Below are positions 49,396 to 58,677 of a DNA stretch of 64,000 bases, piece by piece; position 1 is the first letter of the stretch, and each line of letters begins with the position of its first letter. The DNA is from Prosthecobacter sp. GTDB taxonomy: Bacteria; Verrucomicrobiota; Verrucomicrobiia; Verrucomicrobiales; Verrucomicrobiaceae. The translations under genes and the position numbers were made by a program. The DNA lies in the NCBI GenBank assembly GCA_019186985.1, contig JABARQ010000015.1, positions 287,553 to 351,552 of the forward strand, given 5' to 3'. Under the pieces are notes generated by a model. The model was not told where the DNA came from and did not search any database. It saw only the letters and a list, made by a program, of their open reading frames with translations.

Positions 49396-50745
49396 TCAGA
49401 TCAGTTCAGGGAGCGCCTGGCGTCCGCCTTCCACAAGATGCTGCGGCCTGCCGCTGAAGTCGTTCAGCATCACCTTGTGCACGTCGATGCCCAGGTGCCG
49501 GTAAAGCGTGGCGAAGACCTCGCCAAAAGCCACGGGCCTCTCGGTCGGCTCGCCGCCATGCTTGTCGGTCGCCCCGATGACCTGGCCGTGCCTCATGCCG
49601 CCACCGGCCATGAGCGCGCAGGAAACACGCGGCCAGTGGTCGCGACCGCCCTTGTCGTTGATGATCGGCGTACGGCCGAACTCACCCCACACGACCACGG
49701 CGACATCCTTGTCCATGCCGCGCTCATGCAGGTCGGTGATGAGGGCGGCCAGCGCGCTGTCGAGCAGCGGCAGGTCCTCGCGGAGCTGGCCGAAGTTGTT
49801 CGAGTGGTAGTCCCAGCGGCTGAAGCCCAGCGTCACCACGCGTGCGCCGGCCTCGACCAGGCGGCGCGCGGCCAGGAAATGATCCGTGAGTCGCGGACCA
49901 CCATCGTCACGATTGCGGTTTTCACCCCGGCCGTAGCGCTCCACCACGCGGCGGTCCTCGCGGCTGAGATCCAGCGCGTGCAGAAGCTTCGGGCTCGTCA
50001 GCACCCCCAGCGCCTGCTCGTTGAAGGTGTCGATGCCCGCCATCAGGCCCGAGGCGTCCAGGTCACGGCGGAGCTGGTCAAAGCTCTTCAGCAGGCCCGC
50101 GCGGTCATGCAGCCGGTCCAGCGTGATGTCGCGCAGCGTCATGTCCTCCCTGCCGCCTCCGCGGTTGGGCTGAAACGGCGCATGTGAGACACCGAGGAAA
50201 CCGGGCTCTCCGTTCGCCGCCCAGGGCATATGGCCCATTTTCGGAGACAGCCCCACAAACGCGGGCATGGCCGGATCGACAATCCCCTGGACCCGCGAAA
50301 CCACGGCTCCGAGGGACGGCCATCCGCCGGGTGGCTGCTGGCGCGAAGGACGACCGGTCAGGCACTGGAAGGCGTCGTGGCGCCCCTCCGAGTCCGCGAT
50401 GGAGCGGATGACGGTGCACTTGTCCATCATCCGGGCCAGGCGCGGCAGGTGCTCGCAGATCTGCAGGCCGGCGACGTTCGTGCCGATGGGCTTGAATTCG
50501 CCGCGGATCTCCGAGGGCGCGTCCGGCTTCATGTCAAACATGTCCTGGTGCGGAGGACCGCCCGGCAGGAAGACCATGATCACCGCCCTGTGACCCGGCT
50601 TCGCCTTTCCGGAGGCGGATTCGGCGCGCAGCAGCTCTGGCAGCGCCAGGCCGCCCATCGCCAGGCCGCCGACGCGGAGGAAGTCACGCCGGCCGACGCC
50701 GTCGCAGAAGCCGGACTGCAGGTGGGAGGACTGGATGTTCAGCAT
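49396..50745 (-). CDS. DUF1501 protein, orphan copy 1
   Basis: 449 aa from the ATG at 50743-50745 ([10 protein letters not shown]). A Tat-like signal is present ([11 protein letters not shown]). The core has [14 protein letters not shown], the [11 protein letters not shown] site, [12 protein letters not shown] and [17 protein letters not shown], all standard DUF1501. Unlike the 23-27 kb pair, no DUF1549/DUF1553 cytochrome gene adjoins it; instead a second DUF1501 gene lies 67 bp upstream on the same strand, preceded by an oxidoreductase. Function is not established. Confidence 0.9.
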   Translation of the reverse strand: MLNIQSSHLQSGFCDGVGRRDFLRVGGLAMGGLALPELLRAESASGKAKPGHRAVIMVFLPGGPPHQDMFDMKPDAPSEIRGEFKPIGTNVAGLQICEHLPRLARMMDKCTVIRSIADSEGRHDAFQCLTGRPSRQQPPGGWPSLGAVVSRVQGIVDPAMPAFVGLSPKMGHMPWAANGEPGFLGVSHAPFQPNRGGGREDMTLRDITLDRLHDRAGLLKSFDQLRRDLDASGLMAGIDTFNEQALGVLTSPKLLHALDLSREDRRVVERYGRGENRNRDDGGPRLTDHFLAARRLVEAGARVVTLGFSRWDYHSNNFGQLREDLPLLDSALAALITDLHERGMDKDVAVVVWGEFGRTPIINDKGGRDHWPRVSCALMAGGGMRHGQVIGATDKHGGEPTERPVAFGEVFATLYRHLGIDVHKVMLNDFSGRPQHLVEGGRQALPELI

Positions 50746-50812
50746 GAGGCCGGGGATTTTTTCGCAAACCAATTACGCAACAACAGCCGCCGGTTTTTCC
50801 CGCGGCACGAGT

Positions 50813-52279
50813 TCAGGTCAGGCCGCCGATCGGCGCGCCGTGATAAAGCGGGTTGGGCCTGCCGGTGAAGTCAGGCCACAGGGTCTCGCGAGGCAGGCCG
50901 AGCGCCTCGTAGACGGTCGCCGCCAGGTTCTCGGGCGTCTGTGCATCACTGACCGGATAACCACCGATGCTGTCGGTGGCCCCGATGACCCGGCCGCCCT
51001 GGATGCCGCCGCCGGCCAGCAGGATGCTCTGCGCATGCCCCCAGTGGTCGCGCCCCGGCAGGGCGGTGGCGGAGATGCTCTTGATCTTCGGCGTCCGGCC
51101 AAACTCACCGCCCATGACGATGAGCGTCTCCTGAAGCTGGCCGCTGGCATCGAGGTCCTCGATCAGCGCGCTCACCGCCTGGTCCATCGGTGGCAGCAGG
51201 TAGCCCTTCAGGTTCCTCCACGCCGCCTGATGCGTGTCCCACGTTTCGTTGTTGCCCAGGTTCACCTGGATCAGCCGAACGCCCTCGCTGACAAGCCGGC
51301 GCGCCATCAGCAGCGACCAGCCGAAGCTGTGCCGCCCGTAACGGTCGAGCGTCCGGGCGTCCACCTTCTCCAGACTGAACGCATCATGCACGCGACGGTT
51401 GGAAAGCAGCGAGACCGCCGCCTGCCGCGTGGAGTCGAAGGCCTCGTCACCTGCGATCCTTGCCAGGTCATCGGCCTGCTTCTCCAGGCCGTCACGCAGC
51501 GATACGCGGTCCAGCACACGGTCCAGGCTCAGCCCCTGGGGCAGTGACAGATGCGGCGCCTGGAACCGCAGCCTGTCGTCCTTCTCAAGCCCGCGCTCAT
51601 GATGAAACAGAAACTTGGGATAGGCCCCGTAGTGGTCTGGATGGTAAGGCGACATCTCCAGGAACCAGGGATCATGCTGCGCACCCAGCACGCCGCCGAA
51701 CTGGCCGGCCAGGGTGCGTCCGGTCCGGTGCACCAGCTTGTCCGGCAGCACAATCGCCGGCGGCAGGTTGTCGCGGCGTTTCGGCAGCAGGGCCGTGGCC
51801 AGGGCCGCGATGCTCGGATGGTCGGACTTCTTCGGCTTCGACGGATCAAAGCCGGGCGGGGCGTCGCTGCGCCCGGTGAGCATGATGTGATGGCCCAGTG
51901 AATGATCGCTGCTGCCATGGGTCAGCGAACGCACCAGCGACCACTTTTCAGAGATGCGCGCAAGATGCGGCAGATGCTCGCAGATGTGCGTGCCCGGCGT
52001 CCGGGTGCGGATCGGCTTGAACTCTCCGCGCACCTCCATGGGCGCGTCCGGCTTCATGTCAAAGCTCTCATGCTGCGCCAGCCCGCCGGAGAGGAAGATG
52101 TAGATCACCGACTTCGCCCTGGGCGCAGGCGCAGGCCCCTGCCCCGCCAGCGCCTGAAGGGCGCTGAGATGATTCATGCCAAGGCCCAGGATGCCCACAG
52201 CGCCGGCCTGGATGACCTCACGGCGGCTGAGCGGATGGCCTGGATGCGGAAAATGCATGGCGGCTATTACGGCTGCCAT
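50813..52279 (-). CDS. DUF1501 protein, orphan copy 2
   Basis: 488 aa (or 481 from a second ATG at 52256-52258). S-R-R-E-V precedes a hydrophobic Tat-like signal (GAVGILGLGMNHLSALQ). Family motifs are [40 protein letters not shown] and GRDHWGHAQSILLAGGG. It shares the G-G-x-x-x-x-x-x-D-M-K-P-D-A-P string with orphan copy 1, suggesting the two arose from closely related ancestors. The two possible start codons lie in the arms of a 35-bp inverted repeat. Confidence 0.9.
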   Translation of the reverse strand: MAAVIAAMHFPHPGHPLSRREVIQAGAVGILGLGMNHLSALQALAGQGPAPAPRAKSVIYIFLSGGLAQHESFDMKPDAPMEVRGEFKPIRTRTPGTHICEHLPHLARISEKWSLVRSLTHGSSDHSLGHHIMLTGRSDAPPGFDPSKPKKSDHPSIAALATALLPKRRDNLPPAIVLPDKLVHRTGRTLAGQFGGVLGAQHDPWFLEMSPYHPDHYGAYPKFLFHHERGLEKDDRLRFQAPHLSLPQGLSLDRVLDRVSLRDGLEKQADDLARIAGDEAFDSTRQAAVSLLSNRRVHDAFSLEKVDARTLDRYGRHSFGWSLLMARRLVSEGVRLIQVNLGNNETWDTHQAAWRNLKGYLLPPMDQAVSALIEDLDASGQLQETLIVMGGEFGRTPKIKSISATALPGRDHWGHAQSILLAGGGIQGGRVIGATDSIGGYPVSDAQTPENLAATVYEALGLPRETLWPDFTGRPNPLYHGAPIGGLT

Positions 52280-52285
52280 GCATTT
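52251..52285. repeat. Inverted repeat over the DUF1501 start codons
   Basis: AAATGCATGGC (52251-52261) and GCCATGCATTT (52275-52285) are perfect 11-bp inverted repeats; allowing G-U pairs the stem extends to ~15 bp. On the minus strand each arm contains one candidate ATG of the DUF1501 gene. A hairpin in the mRNA would sequester the start. Confidence 0.75.
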
Positions 52286-52323
52286 GGTTTTGCATTTTCA
52301 ATCCATCCCGCGCACGGCCTCCA

Positions 52324-53448
52324 TCACACGGTGAAGGCCGGCAGCCTGACGATCTTGCCACCCGCCATGGCCGACTCGTGGGCGCAAAGGCCGACACAGG
52401 TCCAGTTCGCGGACTGCTTCGCGTTCGGAAACGGATCGCGGCCCTCGGCAAGGGCCGTGGCGAACTCATGCGCGAGGTGCGGGTGGCTTCCACCATGACC
52501 GCTGCCCTGCGTGAAGCTGAGGTGCGTCTTCTTGCCCAGGTCATAGACGCCCTTGGTGGTGAACGGGCGGATGCTCCTCGGCAGCAGCTTCGCGTAGTCC
52601 GGCGCCTTCACCAATTTCGGAATCTTGTGCTCCGGCAGCTTCGCCGTGTGCATGACCAGCGGCTCATGCTCGACCAGAGGCCATTCAATGGATGCCTTGT
52701 CGCCATACACGTCGATGCTTTCACGGTACTGGCGCGCGGTGTCGAACAGGCTGCGGATGACGCGGGCGCTCAGGTCGGTGCCCTTGAACTTCACGTGCGC
52801 GGTCTCCACCGCAAAGGGCGAGCCATAGCACTTCACCAGCTCGGGCCGGATGGTGCCGGAGCCGAAGCAGCTCACATATTCGGCGGACGTGCCGGCCAGC
52901 GCGGCCACGGGGCCGACACAGTGGGTGGCATACCACATCGGCGGCAGGCCAGGCCAGTAGTTGGGCCAGCCGTCCATGTCCTGCTGGTGGCTGGACTGCA
53001 GGAACTGCAGCTTCCCGAGCCTGCCCTTCTGCAGCTGCTCCTTCATGAACAGGAACTCGCGGGCGTACACCACCGTCTCCATCATCATGTACTTCAGCCC
53101 GGTCTTCTTCACCAGGTCGCAGATCCTCCGGCAGTCCTCGATGCTTGTCGCCATCGGCACCGTGCAGGCCACGTGCTTGCCCGCCTTCAGCGCCTCGACG
53201 GACATCCAGCCATGGTCCGGGATCGGGCTGTTGATGTGCACCGCGTCAATCGCCGGATCCTTCAGCATCTCGCGGAAGTCCGTGTGGCGCACCTCCACGC
53301 CAAAGGCGTCGCCGACGGCCTTCAGCTTTTTCGGATCGCGCTGGCAGATGGCATAACAATGGGTTTCGGGATGACGCTGCCAGATGGGGATGAACTCCGC
53401 CCCGAATCCGAGGCCGACGACGGCGATGTTGATCTTCTTTTTAGACAT
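52324..53448 (-). CDS. Gfo/Idh/MocA family oxidoreductase
   Basis: 374 aa from the ATG at 53446-53448. The Rossmann motif is INIAVVGLGFGAEF; the family's conserved A-G-K-H-V-A-C-T-V-P (usually AGKHVxCEKP) shows Thr-Val in place of Glu-Lys, so the common catalytic Lys is missing at that position. METVVYAREFLFM and SSHQQDMDGWPNYW-like regions cover the substrate domain; GSGHGGSHPHLAHEF is near the C-terminus. These NAD(P)-dependent enzymes act on sugars or inositols. It lies upstream, on the same strand, of the two orphan DUF1501 genes (44 bp), which suggests a shared transcript. Confidence 0.88.
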   Translation of the reverse strand: MSKKKINIAVVGLGFGAEFIPIWQRHPETHCYAICQRDPKKLKAVGDAFGVEVRHTDFREMLKDPAIDAVHINSPIPDHGWMSVEALKAGKHVACTVPMATSIEDCRRICDLVKKTGLKYMMMETVVYAREFLFMKEQLQKGRLGKLQFLQSSHQQDMDGWPNYWPGLPPMWYATHCVGPVAALAGTSAEYVSCFGSGTIRPELVKCYGSPFAVETAHVKFKGTDLSARVIRSLFDTARQYRESIDVYGDKASIEWPLVEHEPLVMHTAKLPEHKIPKLVKAPDYAKLLPRSIRPFTTKGVYDLGKKTHLSFTQGSGHGGSHPHLAHEFATALAEGRDPFPNAKQSANWTCVGLCAHESAMAGGKIVRLPAFTV

Positions 53449-53665
53449 GGTGGTTGCAGGATGCAGGCCGCTTATAACGATCCACGCCTTCGTCATAAAC
53501 GACAAATTTTGGGGTGGATCGGCCTTCCCGCCCCTCCGCTCCGCTTTCCAGGGACGACGCCCGGCAGCCCGTGTTCAGGCCGGCACGAAGCCGCTCCCTG
53601 CGCTGCACCTTGCCGCCGCCGCCTCGCACGTTGATTTAAGCAGGACAGGCTGCTAGCCTGCGCTG

Positions 53666-56173
53666 ATGATTTTGCGCGCCACCCTGATGTCCGCCCTGCT
53701 TTTCCGCCTGCTGGCTGCGGCGCCGTCCTCTGCCGAACTGGACGACCTGCCGGAGCATCAGTCCGCACGCCGGGCTCTTCAGGAAGGCCTGCCTGTCGTC
53801 GCCGCAATCAAGGCGGAACGCCTGATGAACCTTCAGCCGGCCGGCTCGCTGGCCCGGCAAACCCTGGCGGGCCTCGCCGTCGAAGCCTGGGTCCGTGCCC
53901 AGAACGGCAAGGCCGCCCTCCAGATCCTGCAGCGGGAAAAGGTGCCCAACACGGATTTCTGGGAAGCCCAGGCCCGCGTACAGGCGGGTGACATGGACGG
54001 TGCCGAAGCCTTGCTGGCACGCCGTCTGCAGGAAGGTTCAGCCACCAGCCAGGAACGGCTGCTGCTTGCCCAGATCAGCAGCTTCTCCGGCAATCCTGCC
54101 CAGGCCCGGCAGGTGCTGGAGCCGCTGATCACCGGAACGGATGCCACCACGGCCGGGCGTGCCCGCCTCATCCTGGCAGAAAGCGACCTGAGGGAGGGCA
54201 TCACCGCCCCCGTCCTCTCCAGCCTGGCCTCCGACCCGGCCCTGGCCGAGGATTCCAAGGCAGCCCTGCTGAAGGCCCAGGCGCTTGTGCGTCAGTCACG
54301 GCATGAGGAAGCCCAGGGCTTGTTGCAGAAGATCCTCGGCAGCACCTCCGGCGGCGAGCACCTGCACCACGCCGCCTCCGTGGCGCTGGCGGACTCCCTG
54401 CACAGGCAGGGCAAGCGCATCCAGGCCGTGGACGTCCTGGTTCAGTTCCTCGAAAACACTGCCACCAGCAGCCTTTGGGACAAGGCCTTCCAGCAGCTCT
54501 GGACCTGCCTTGACGGACCGGGCACGAACCTGCCGGACGCCGTCCTGCGCTGGCTGCTGAACGCCCCCAGCACCCAGGGCGTCACCGCCGCCACACCTGC
54601 TTTTTCCGCCGACTTTCAAGGCCACGCCATGCTTCTCATCGCCCGCTGGCTGCTCGCCCAGAAGCGTTCCGTGGAAGCCCTTGGCCTTCTCGAAGCCCTC
54701 ATTCAAATCCATCCCGGTCACGCCGAAGCCGACAACGCGCTCAAGCTCGCCATGGAAATCTACGGCGGCATGAAGGTCGAGTCCCGCGTGGCCGTCCTGG
54801 CGGAAGTCTGGAAACGGCGGTTTGGTGGCGAAAGCTCGGCACGCGTCGAATTTGCCACCGCCGGCGTCGCCTACGGCCGTGGGGACTACCGGCGCGCCAT
54901 GGAGCTTTTCGAAGCCTCCGCCAGCCTCGCCTCCTCGCTCACGGAACGCCGCTCCGCCCTCTACAATGCCGGCCTCTCCGCCTGGCGTGCCGGGGAAGTC
55001 CTGGCATTCCAGTCCCTGGCCACCCAGCTCCAGGCGGCCGGAGGAGGCGCCAGGGACGGCTCCGCAGACCTTGAACTCGACCAGGCCCTGGAGCTTGCCG
55101 CCCAGGCACGGCCCGAGGCCGAACCCACCCTCCAGACCTTCATCCGCACCCACGCAGGGCATCCACGCCTTTTTGACGCACGCCTGGCGCTCGCTGAAAC
55201 CCTGCTATCCCGTCCCAAACCCGACTTCAGCCTGGTCGAACAAACTTTGCTGGCAGCTGAGACCGTCGGCCAGCTGACCGAAAAGCAGCAGCAGCGCATC
55301 GCCCTCGCCCGCCTCTGGAGCCTGGAGTCCCAGGGCAGGCTGAAGACGCTCGCCGAATCCGGGGCCGCCTTCATCCAGCGCTGGCCCGCCTCGGACTCCA
55401 CCCCCCTCGTCCGCATGAAGACCGCCGACGCCTTCTTCAGGCTCGAAAACTTCGCCGCAGCCCGCACCGAGTTCGAGCTCGTGGTCAAGGAGCACCCTTC
55501 CTCCTCCTACGCCGACACGGCCCTCTACTTCGCCGGGCTCTCCGCACTTTCCATGCTCAGCGACGAAGGCAGGGAGGCGGCCATCAACCTCTGGCAGGAA
55601 CTGGCCGAACGCGGCGGCCCTCTCAGCACCCCGGCACGCCAGCAGCAGGCCCTCGCCAAACGCCGCGCCGGCCAGGAAACCGAGGCGCTGAACCTGCTCG
55701 ACTCCCTGCTCCTGGAAAAAAAGCTGCCCGAGGAGACCCGGCGCTCCCTGCTCTGTGAAAAGGCGGAGATCCTCATGCTCCTGGGCAAGACCGACCCCGC
55801 CCAGTTCAAAACGGCCGTCGCCGTGCTTCGCGAACTGCTCAGGGAGGATGACCTGCCCCTGCTCTGGCGGGTCCGCGGCGGCTACACGCTCGCCGTCGCG
55901 CTTCAGTCCGCCAGCCTCCCTCAGGAGGCCCTGGAGGCCTGCTACGATGTCGTCCAGGCCGCAGGCTCCCTCGGCCCCGCCACCCCCGCAGAAGCTCGCT
56001 GGTATTACCGCGCAGGCTTCTTCGGCATCGACCTCCTCGAAAGCCTGAAGCAGTGGGAGCCCGCCGCGCGCCTCGCGGAAAAGCTCGCCGTCACCTCCGG
56101 CGAACGCGCCGCCGAAGCGCGTGAACGAGCCACCAAGATCCGTCTTGAGCACTTCCTCTGGGATGGCAGGTAG
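53666..56173 (+). CDS. Secreted TPR-repeat protein (outer-membrane-assembly-like solenoid)
   Basis: 835 aa. A hydrophobic N-terminus (MSALLFRLLAAAPSSA within the first 23 residues) looks like a signal peptide. The rest is almost entirely helical with many TPR-like units (AVALADSLHRQGKRIQAVDVL, RWLLAQKRSVEALGLLEALIQIHPGHAEADNALKLAMEIY, FFRLENFAAARTEFELVVKEHPSSSYADTALYFAG). The last type resembles YbgF/BamD-like repeats. It is rich in Ala, Leu and Glu. A role in envelope protein assembly is possible but not shown. It is followed by a terminator. Confidence 0.82.
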   Translation: MILRATLMSALLFRLLAAAPSSAELDDLPEHQSARRALQEGLPVVAAIKAERLMNLQPAGSLARQTLAGLAVEAWVRAQNGKAALQILQREKVPNTDFWEAQARVQAGDMDGAEALLARRLQEGSATSQERLLLAQISSFSGNPAQARQVLEPLITGTDATTAGRARLILAESDLREGITAPVLSSLASDPALAEDSKAALLKAQALVRQSRHEEAQGLLQKILGSTSGGEHLHHAASVALADSLHRQGKRIQAVDVLVQFLENTATSSLWDKAFQQLWTCLDGPGTNLPDAVLRWLLNAPSTQGVTAATPAFSADFQGHAMLLIARWLLAQKRSVEALGLLEALIQIHPGHAEADNALKLAMEIYGGMKVESRVAVLAEVWKRRFGGESSARVEFATAGVAYGRGDYRRAMELFEASASLASSLTERRSALYNAGLSAWRAGEVLAFQSLATQLQAAGGGARDGSADLELDQALELAAQARPEAEPTLQTFIRTHAGHPRLFDARLALAETLLSRPKPDFSLVEQTLLAAETVGQLTEKQQQRIALARLWSLESQGRLKTLAESGAAFIQRWPASDSTPLVRMKTADAFFRLENFAAARTEFELVVKEHPSSSYADTALYFAGLSALSMLSDEGREAAINLWQELAERGGPLSTPARQQQALAKRRAGQETEALNLLDSLLLEKKLPEETRRSLLCEKAEILMLLGKTDPAQFKTAVAVLRELLREDDLPLLWRVRGGYTLAVALQSASLPQEALEACYDVVQAAGSLGPATPAEARWYYRAGFFGIDLLESLKQWEPAARLAEKLAVTSGERAAEARERATKIRLEHFLWDGR

Positions 56174-56179
56174 GCCTCC

Positions 56180-56219
56180 ATCCGCCAATTGAACCATTGA
56201 CATCAACTGGCGGATTTTT
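56180..56219 (+). terminator. Terminator after the TPR gene, overlapping a promoter
   Basis: ATCCGCCA-A-TTG (56180-56191) pairs with CAA-C-TGGCGGAT (56204-56215), 11 of 12 positions, followed by TTTTT. It begins 6 bp after the TPR stop codon. Its loop contains a perfect TTGACA. Confidence 0.7.
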
Positions 56220-56224
56220 AAACT
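56197..56224 (+). promoter_or_regulatory. Putative promoter of the PUR-like gene
   Basis: A perfect TTGACA (56197-56202) is followed after 16 bp by TAAACT (56219-56224, 4 of 6 matches to TATAAT), 55 bp before the start codon at 56279. It is embedded in the terminator of the preceding gene. Confidence 0.45.
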
Positions 56225-56278
56225 TTGCGCCTTCTCTTTTAGCAATCAACAGCACCAGGACGCGGAGGCCACCATCGA

Positions 56279-56539
56279 ATGAGGAACGAAGACTACGAAG
56301 AACAACCGAGACGCGGCAGCCCGGCGCTGCACTCGGAGAAGATCATGACCGAACGGAAGATCTTCTTCCTCGACCTCAAGGAAAACGAACGCGGCCGCGT
56401 CATCAAGATCACCGAGGACGTGCGCGGCCGCCGCGACACCATCATGCTGCCCCTCGAGGCCGCTGATGAGTTCCTGGACGCCCTTCAGCGCATCCTCGAA
56501 ATCGAGCGCGACCTGCCGCCCGTCAACGGCGCCGCCTGA
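56279..56539 (+). CDS. PUR-like (DUF3276) nucleic-acid-binding protein
   Basis: 86 aa; a second ATG at 56345 would shorten it by 22 residues. R-K-I-F-F-L-D-L-K-E-N-E-R-G-R followed by V-I-K-I-T-E and D-T-I-M-L-P is the single PUR repeat of the bacterial PurA/DUF3276 family. Dimers of one repeat form a whirly-like fold that binds single-stranded DNA or RNA. Cellular role in this phylum is unknown. A promoter with perfect TTGACA precedes it. Confidence 0.85.
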   Translation: MRNEDYEEQPRRGSPALHSEKIMTERKIFFLDLKENERGRVIKITEDVRGRRDTIMLPLEAADEFLDALQRILEIERDLPPVNGAA

Positions 56540-56646
56540 CCCACGGCCTGTCCGAACTTAAGCACAAGGACATCCCCCGGAGCACGGCAGGAAACTCGCG
56601 CCCGTTCCTTCATGGCGCTTGCCGCTGAAGCGGTTAGGCTGCGATC

Positions 56647-57918
56647 ATGAAACCCACGCCCGCCCTCCAGCTCTCCCGCACCGGCCAGCTCCTCGCCGGC
56701 CCCAGCGGCATCCAGGAGCTCATGGATGACTGCGGAGAGGCGCTCACCCTTCACCCGGACATGCGAATGCTCGGCGGAGGCCAGCCTGCCGCCATCCCTG
56801 AAGTCCAGAAGCTCTGGCGTCAGCGCATGAACGAACTCCTCGCCGACGGCGCCGCCTTCGACCGTACGCTCCTCAACTACGACCCGCCCGCCGGAAGCCC
56901 CGCCTTCCGCGAGGCCATGGCTGCGTTTCTCAAACGCGAATGCGGCTGGGACGTGACCCGTGAAAACATCGCCGTGGTCCCCAGCAGCCAGACCGGCTTC
57001 TTCCTCCTCTTCAACATGCTGGCCGGTGAATCCGCAGGCGGTGTGCGCCGCATCCTCTTTCCGCTGCTGCCCGAATACATCGGCTACGCCAACCAGGCCC
57101 TCTGCGCCGGGCAGTTCAGCGCCGTCCTTCCCCGCATCGAGGAACGCGACGAGCACGAGATCAAGTACCACGTCGATTTCGAAAAGCTCAAGATCACGCC
57201 CGACGTGGCGGCCATGTGCGTCTCCTGCCCGACCAACCCCACCGGCAACGTGCTCACCCGTGAGGAGTTCGGACGCCTGCGTGAACTCTCCCGGAAGCAC
57301 GGCATCCCGCTGATCATCGACAACGCCTACGGCCACCCCTTTCCCGGTGTGCTTCATGGCGAATGGCGTCCGCACTGGGAGCCCGGCATGATCTTCAGCA
57401 TCAGCCTCAGCAAGCTCGGCCTGCCAGGCGTGCGCACCGCCGTCATCGTCGCAGACGCACCCGTCGTGAAGGCGCTCTCCAACATGAACGCCATCGTCTC
57501 CCTCGCCAACGGCAACGTCGGCCAGGCCCTCGTCACTCCGCTGCTCGCCGACGACCGCCTGCTCAGGCTCGGCCGCGAGGTGATCCGCCCGTTTTATCAG
57601 CAGCGCTCCGAGTTCGCCAGACAGGTCCTCGCCAACGCCCTCGGCGACCGGCTTCCCTGGGCGCTGCATGTCCAGGAAGGCGCGTTCTTCCTCTGGCTCT
57701 GGCTGAAAAAACTGCCCATTCCCGCCGCAGAGCTCTACCGCCGGCTCAAGGCGCGCAAGGTGCTCGTCATCCCCGGCCACTACTTCGCCTACGGCCTCGA
57801 CCACGACTGGCGCCACCCTCACGAATGCCTGCGCCTCACCTATTCCCAGCCCGCATCAGTCGTGCAGGAGGGCCTGGAAATCCTCGCCGAGGAGGCCGTG
57901 AAGGCCTTCGCCGGATGA
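56647..57918 (+). CDS. avtA: Valine-pyruvate aminotransferase
   Basis: 423 aa; PLP-dependent class I/II aminotransferase exchanging amino groups between alanine and valine/2-oxoisovalerate. Strings matching AvtA are MLGGGQPAAIPE, NYDPPAGSPAFR, LFPLLPEYIGYANQALC, KYHVDFEKLKI, CPTNPTGNVLTREE and DNAYGHPFPG. The PLP lysine is K256 in S-L-S-K-L-G-L-P-G. The C-terminus (FLWLWLKKLP, LYRRLKARKVLVIPGHYF) also fits. It converges on pdxH, which makes its cofactor. Confidence 0.9.
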   Translation: MKPTPALQLSRTGQLLAGPSGIQELMDDCGEALTLHPDMRMLGGGQPAAIPEVQKLWRQRMNELLADGAAFDRTLLNYDPPAGSPAFREAMAAFLKRECGWDVTRENIAVVPSSQTGFFLLFNMLAGESAGGVRRILFPLLPEYIGYANQALCAGQFSAVLPRIEERDEHEIKYHVDFEKLKITPDVAAMCVSCPTNPTGNVLTREEFGRLRELSRKHGIPLIIDNAYGHPFPGVLHGEWRPHWEPGMIFSISLSKLGLPGVRTAVIVADAPVVKALSNMNAIVSLANGNVGQALVTPLLADDRLLRLGREVIRPFYQQRSEFARQVLANALGDRLPWALHVQEGAFFLWLWLKKLPIPAAELYRRLKARKVLVIPGHYFAYGLDHDWRHPHECLRLTYSQPASVVQEGLEILAEEAVKAFAG

Positions 57919-57952
57919 TGCTGCCGATGACGCAATCTTGGTTGGGCCATCG

Positions 57953-58606
57953 TCACGGGCTCAGCCTCTCCAGCCTCCAGCCTCCGCCCTCGCGCGTGTA
58001 GCGGATGCGGTCGTGCAGCCGGCTCACCCGCCCCTGCCAGAACTCAATCTCATGCGGCTGCAGCGTGTAGCCGCCCCAGTAGGGCGGACAAGGGATCTCG
58101 CCGTCGCCAAACCTCGCCTCCATCTCCTCGCGCCGCTTCTCCAGCCACTCGCGCCCCGGGATGACCCGGCTCTGCTCCGACACCCAGGCGCCGATCTGAT
58201 GACCGCGCGGCCTCACGGAAAAATACTCCTCCGCCTCCGACCTCGGCAGCTTCTGGAGGCTGCCCCGCAGGCTCACCTGGTGATGCCGCTGCGTCCACAG
58301 GAACACCGCGCTCGACCTAGGATCGGCCGCAATCTCCGCGCCCTTGCGGCTGTCATAGTTGGTGAAAAAGTGAAAGCCCTGAGCATCGATCCCCTTCAGC
58401 AGCACCGTGCGCGCCGTCGGAAAACCATCCAGTCCATGCGTGGCCAGCGTCATCGCGTTCGGTTCCGGAAGCTGGTGCGTCAGCGCGTCCTGCAGCCAGG
58501 CGTTGAACAGCAGCAGCGGATCCGCCGGCAGGTTCTCCTCGACAAGGTTGTCGAGCTCATAGCTGACCCGCAGGTCGCGCAGGGTGTTTGGCGGAAAGTC
58601 CATCAT
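57953..58606 (-). CDS. pdxH: Pyridoxamine 5'-phosphate oxidase
   Basis: 217 aa; FMN enzyme oxidising PNP/PMP to pyridoxal 5'-phosphate. Typical strings are NAMTLATHGLDGFPTARTVLLKG, GFHFFTNYDSRKGAEI (FMN binding), RQH-type QRHHQVSLRG, SRPRGHQIGAW-like SVRPRGHQIGAWVSEQS and the C-terminal WGGYTLQPHEIEFWQGRVSRLHDRIRY with ERLSP. Length is the family's norm. It is convergent with avtA and divergent from hpt. Confidence 0.95.
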   Translation of the reverse strand: MMDFPPNTLRDLRVSYELDNLVEENLPADPLLLFNAWLQDALTHQLPEPNAMTLATHGLDGFPTARTVLLKGIDAQGFHFFTNYDSRKGAEIAADPRSSAVFLWTQRHHQVSLRGSLQKLPRSEAEEYFSVRPRGHQIGAWVSEQSRVIPGREWLEKRREEMEARFGDGEIPCPPYWGGYTLQPHEIEFWQGRVSRLHDRIRYTREGGGWRLERLSP

Positions 58607-58677
58607 GGTACTACAAGAAACGTGCGACAGGCCGTTGCGGCAATCCCGGGTTTGCGCCTTGATGCGGCACTTTTGTC

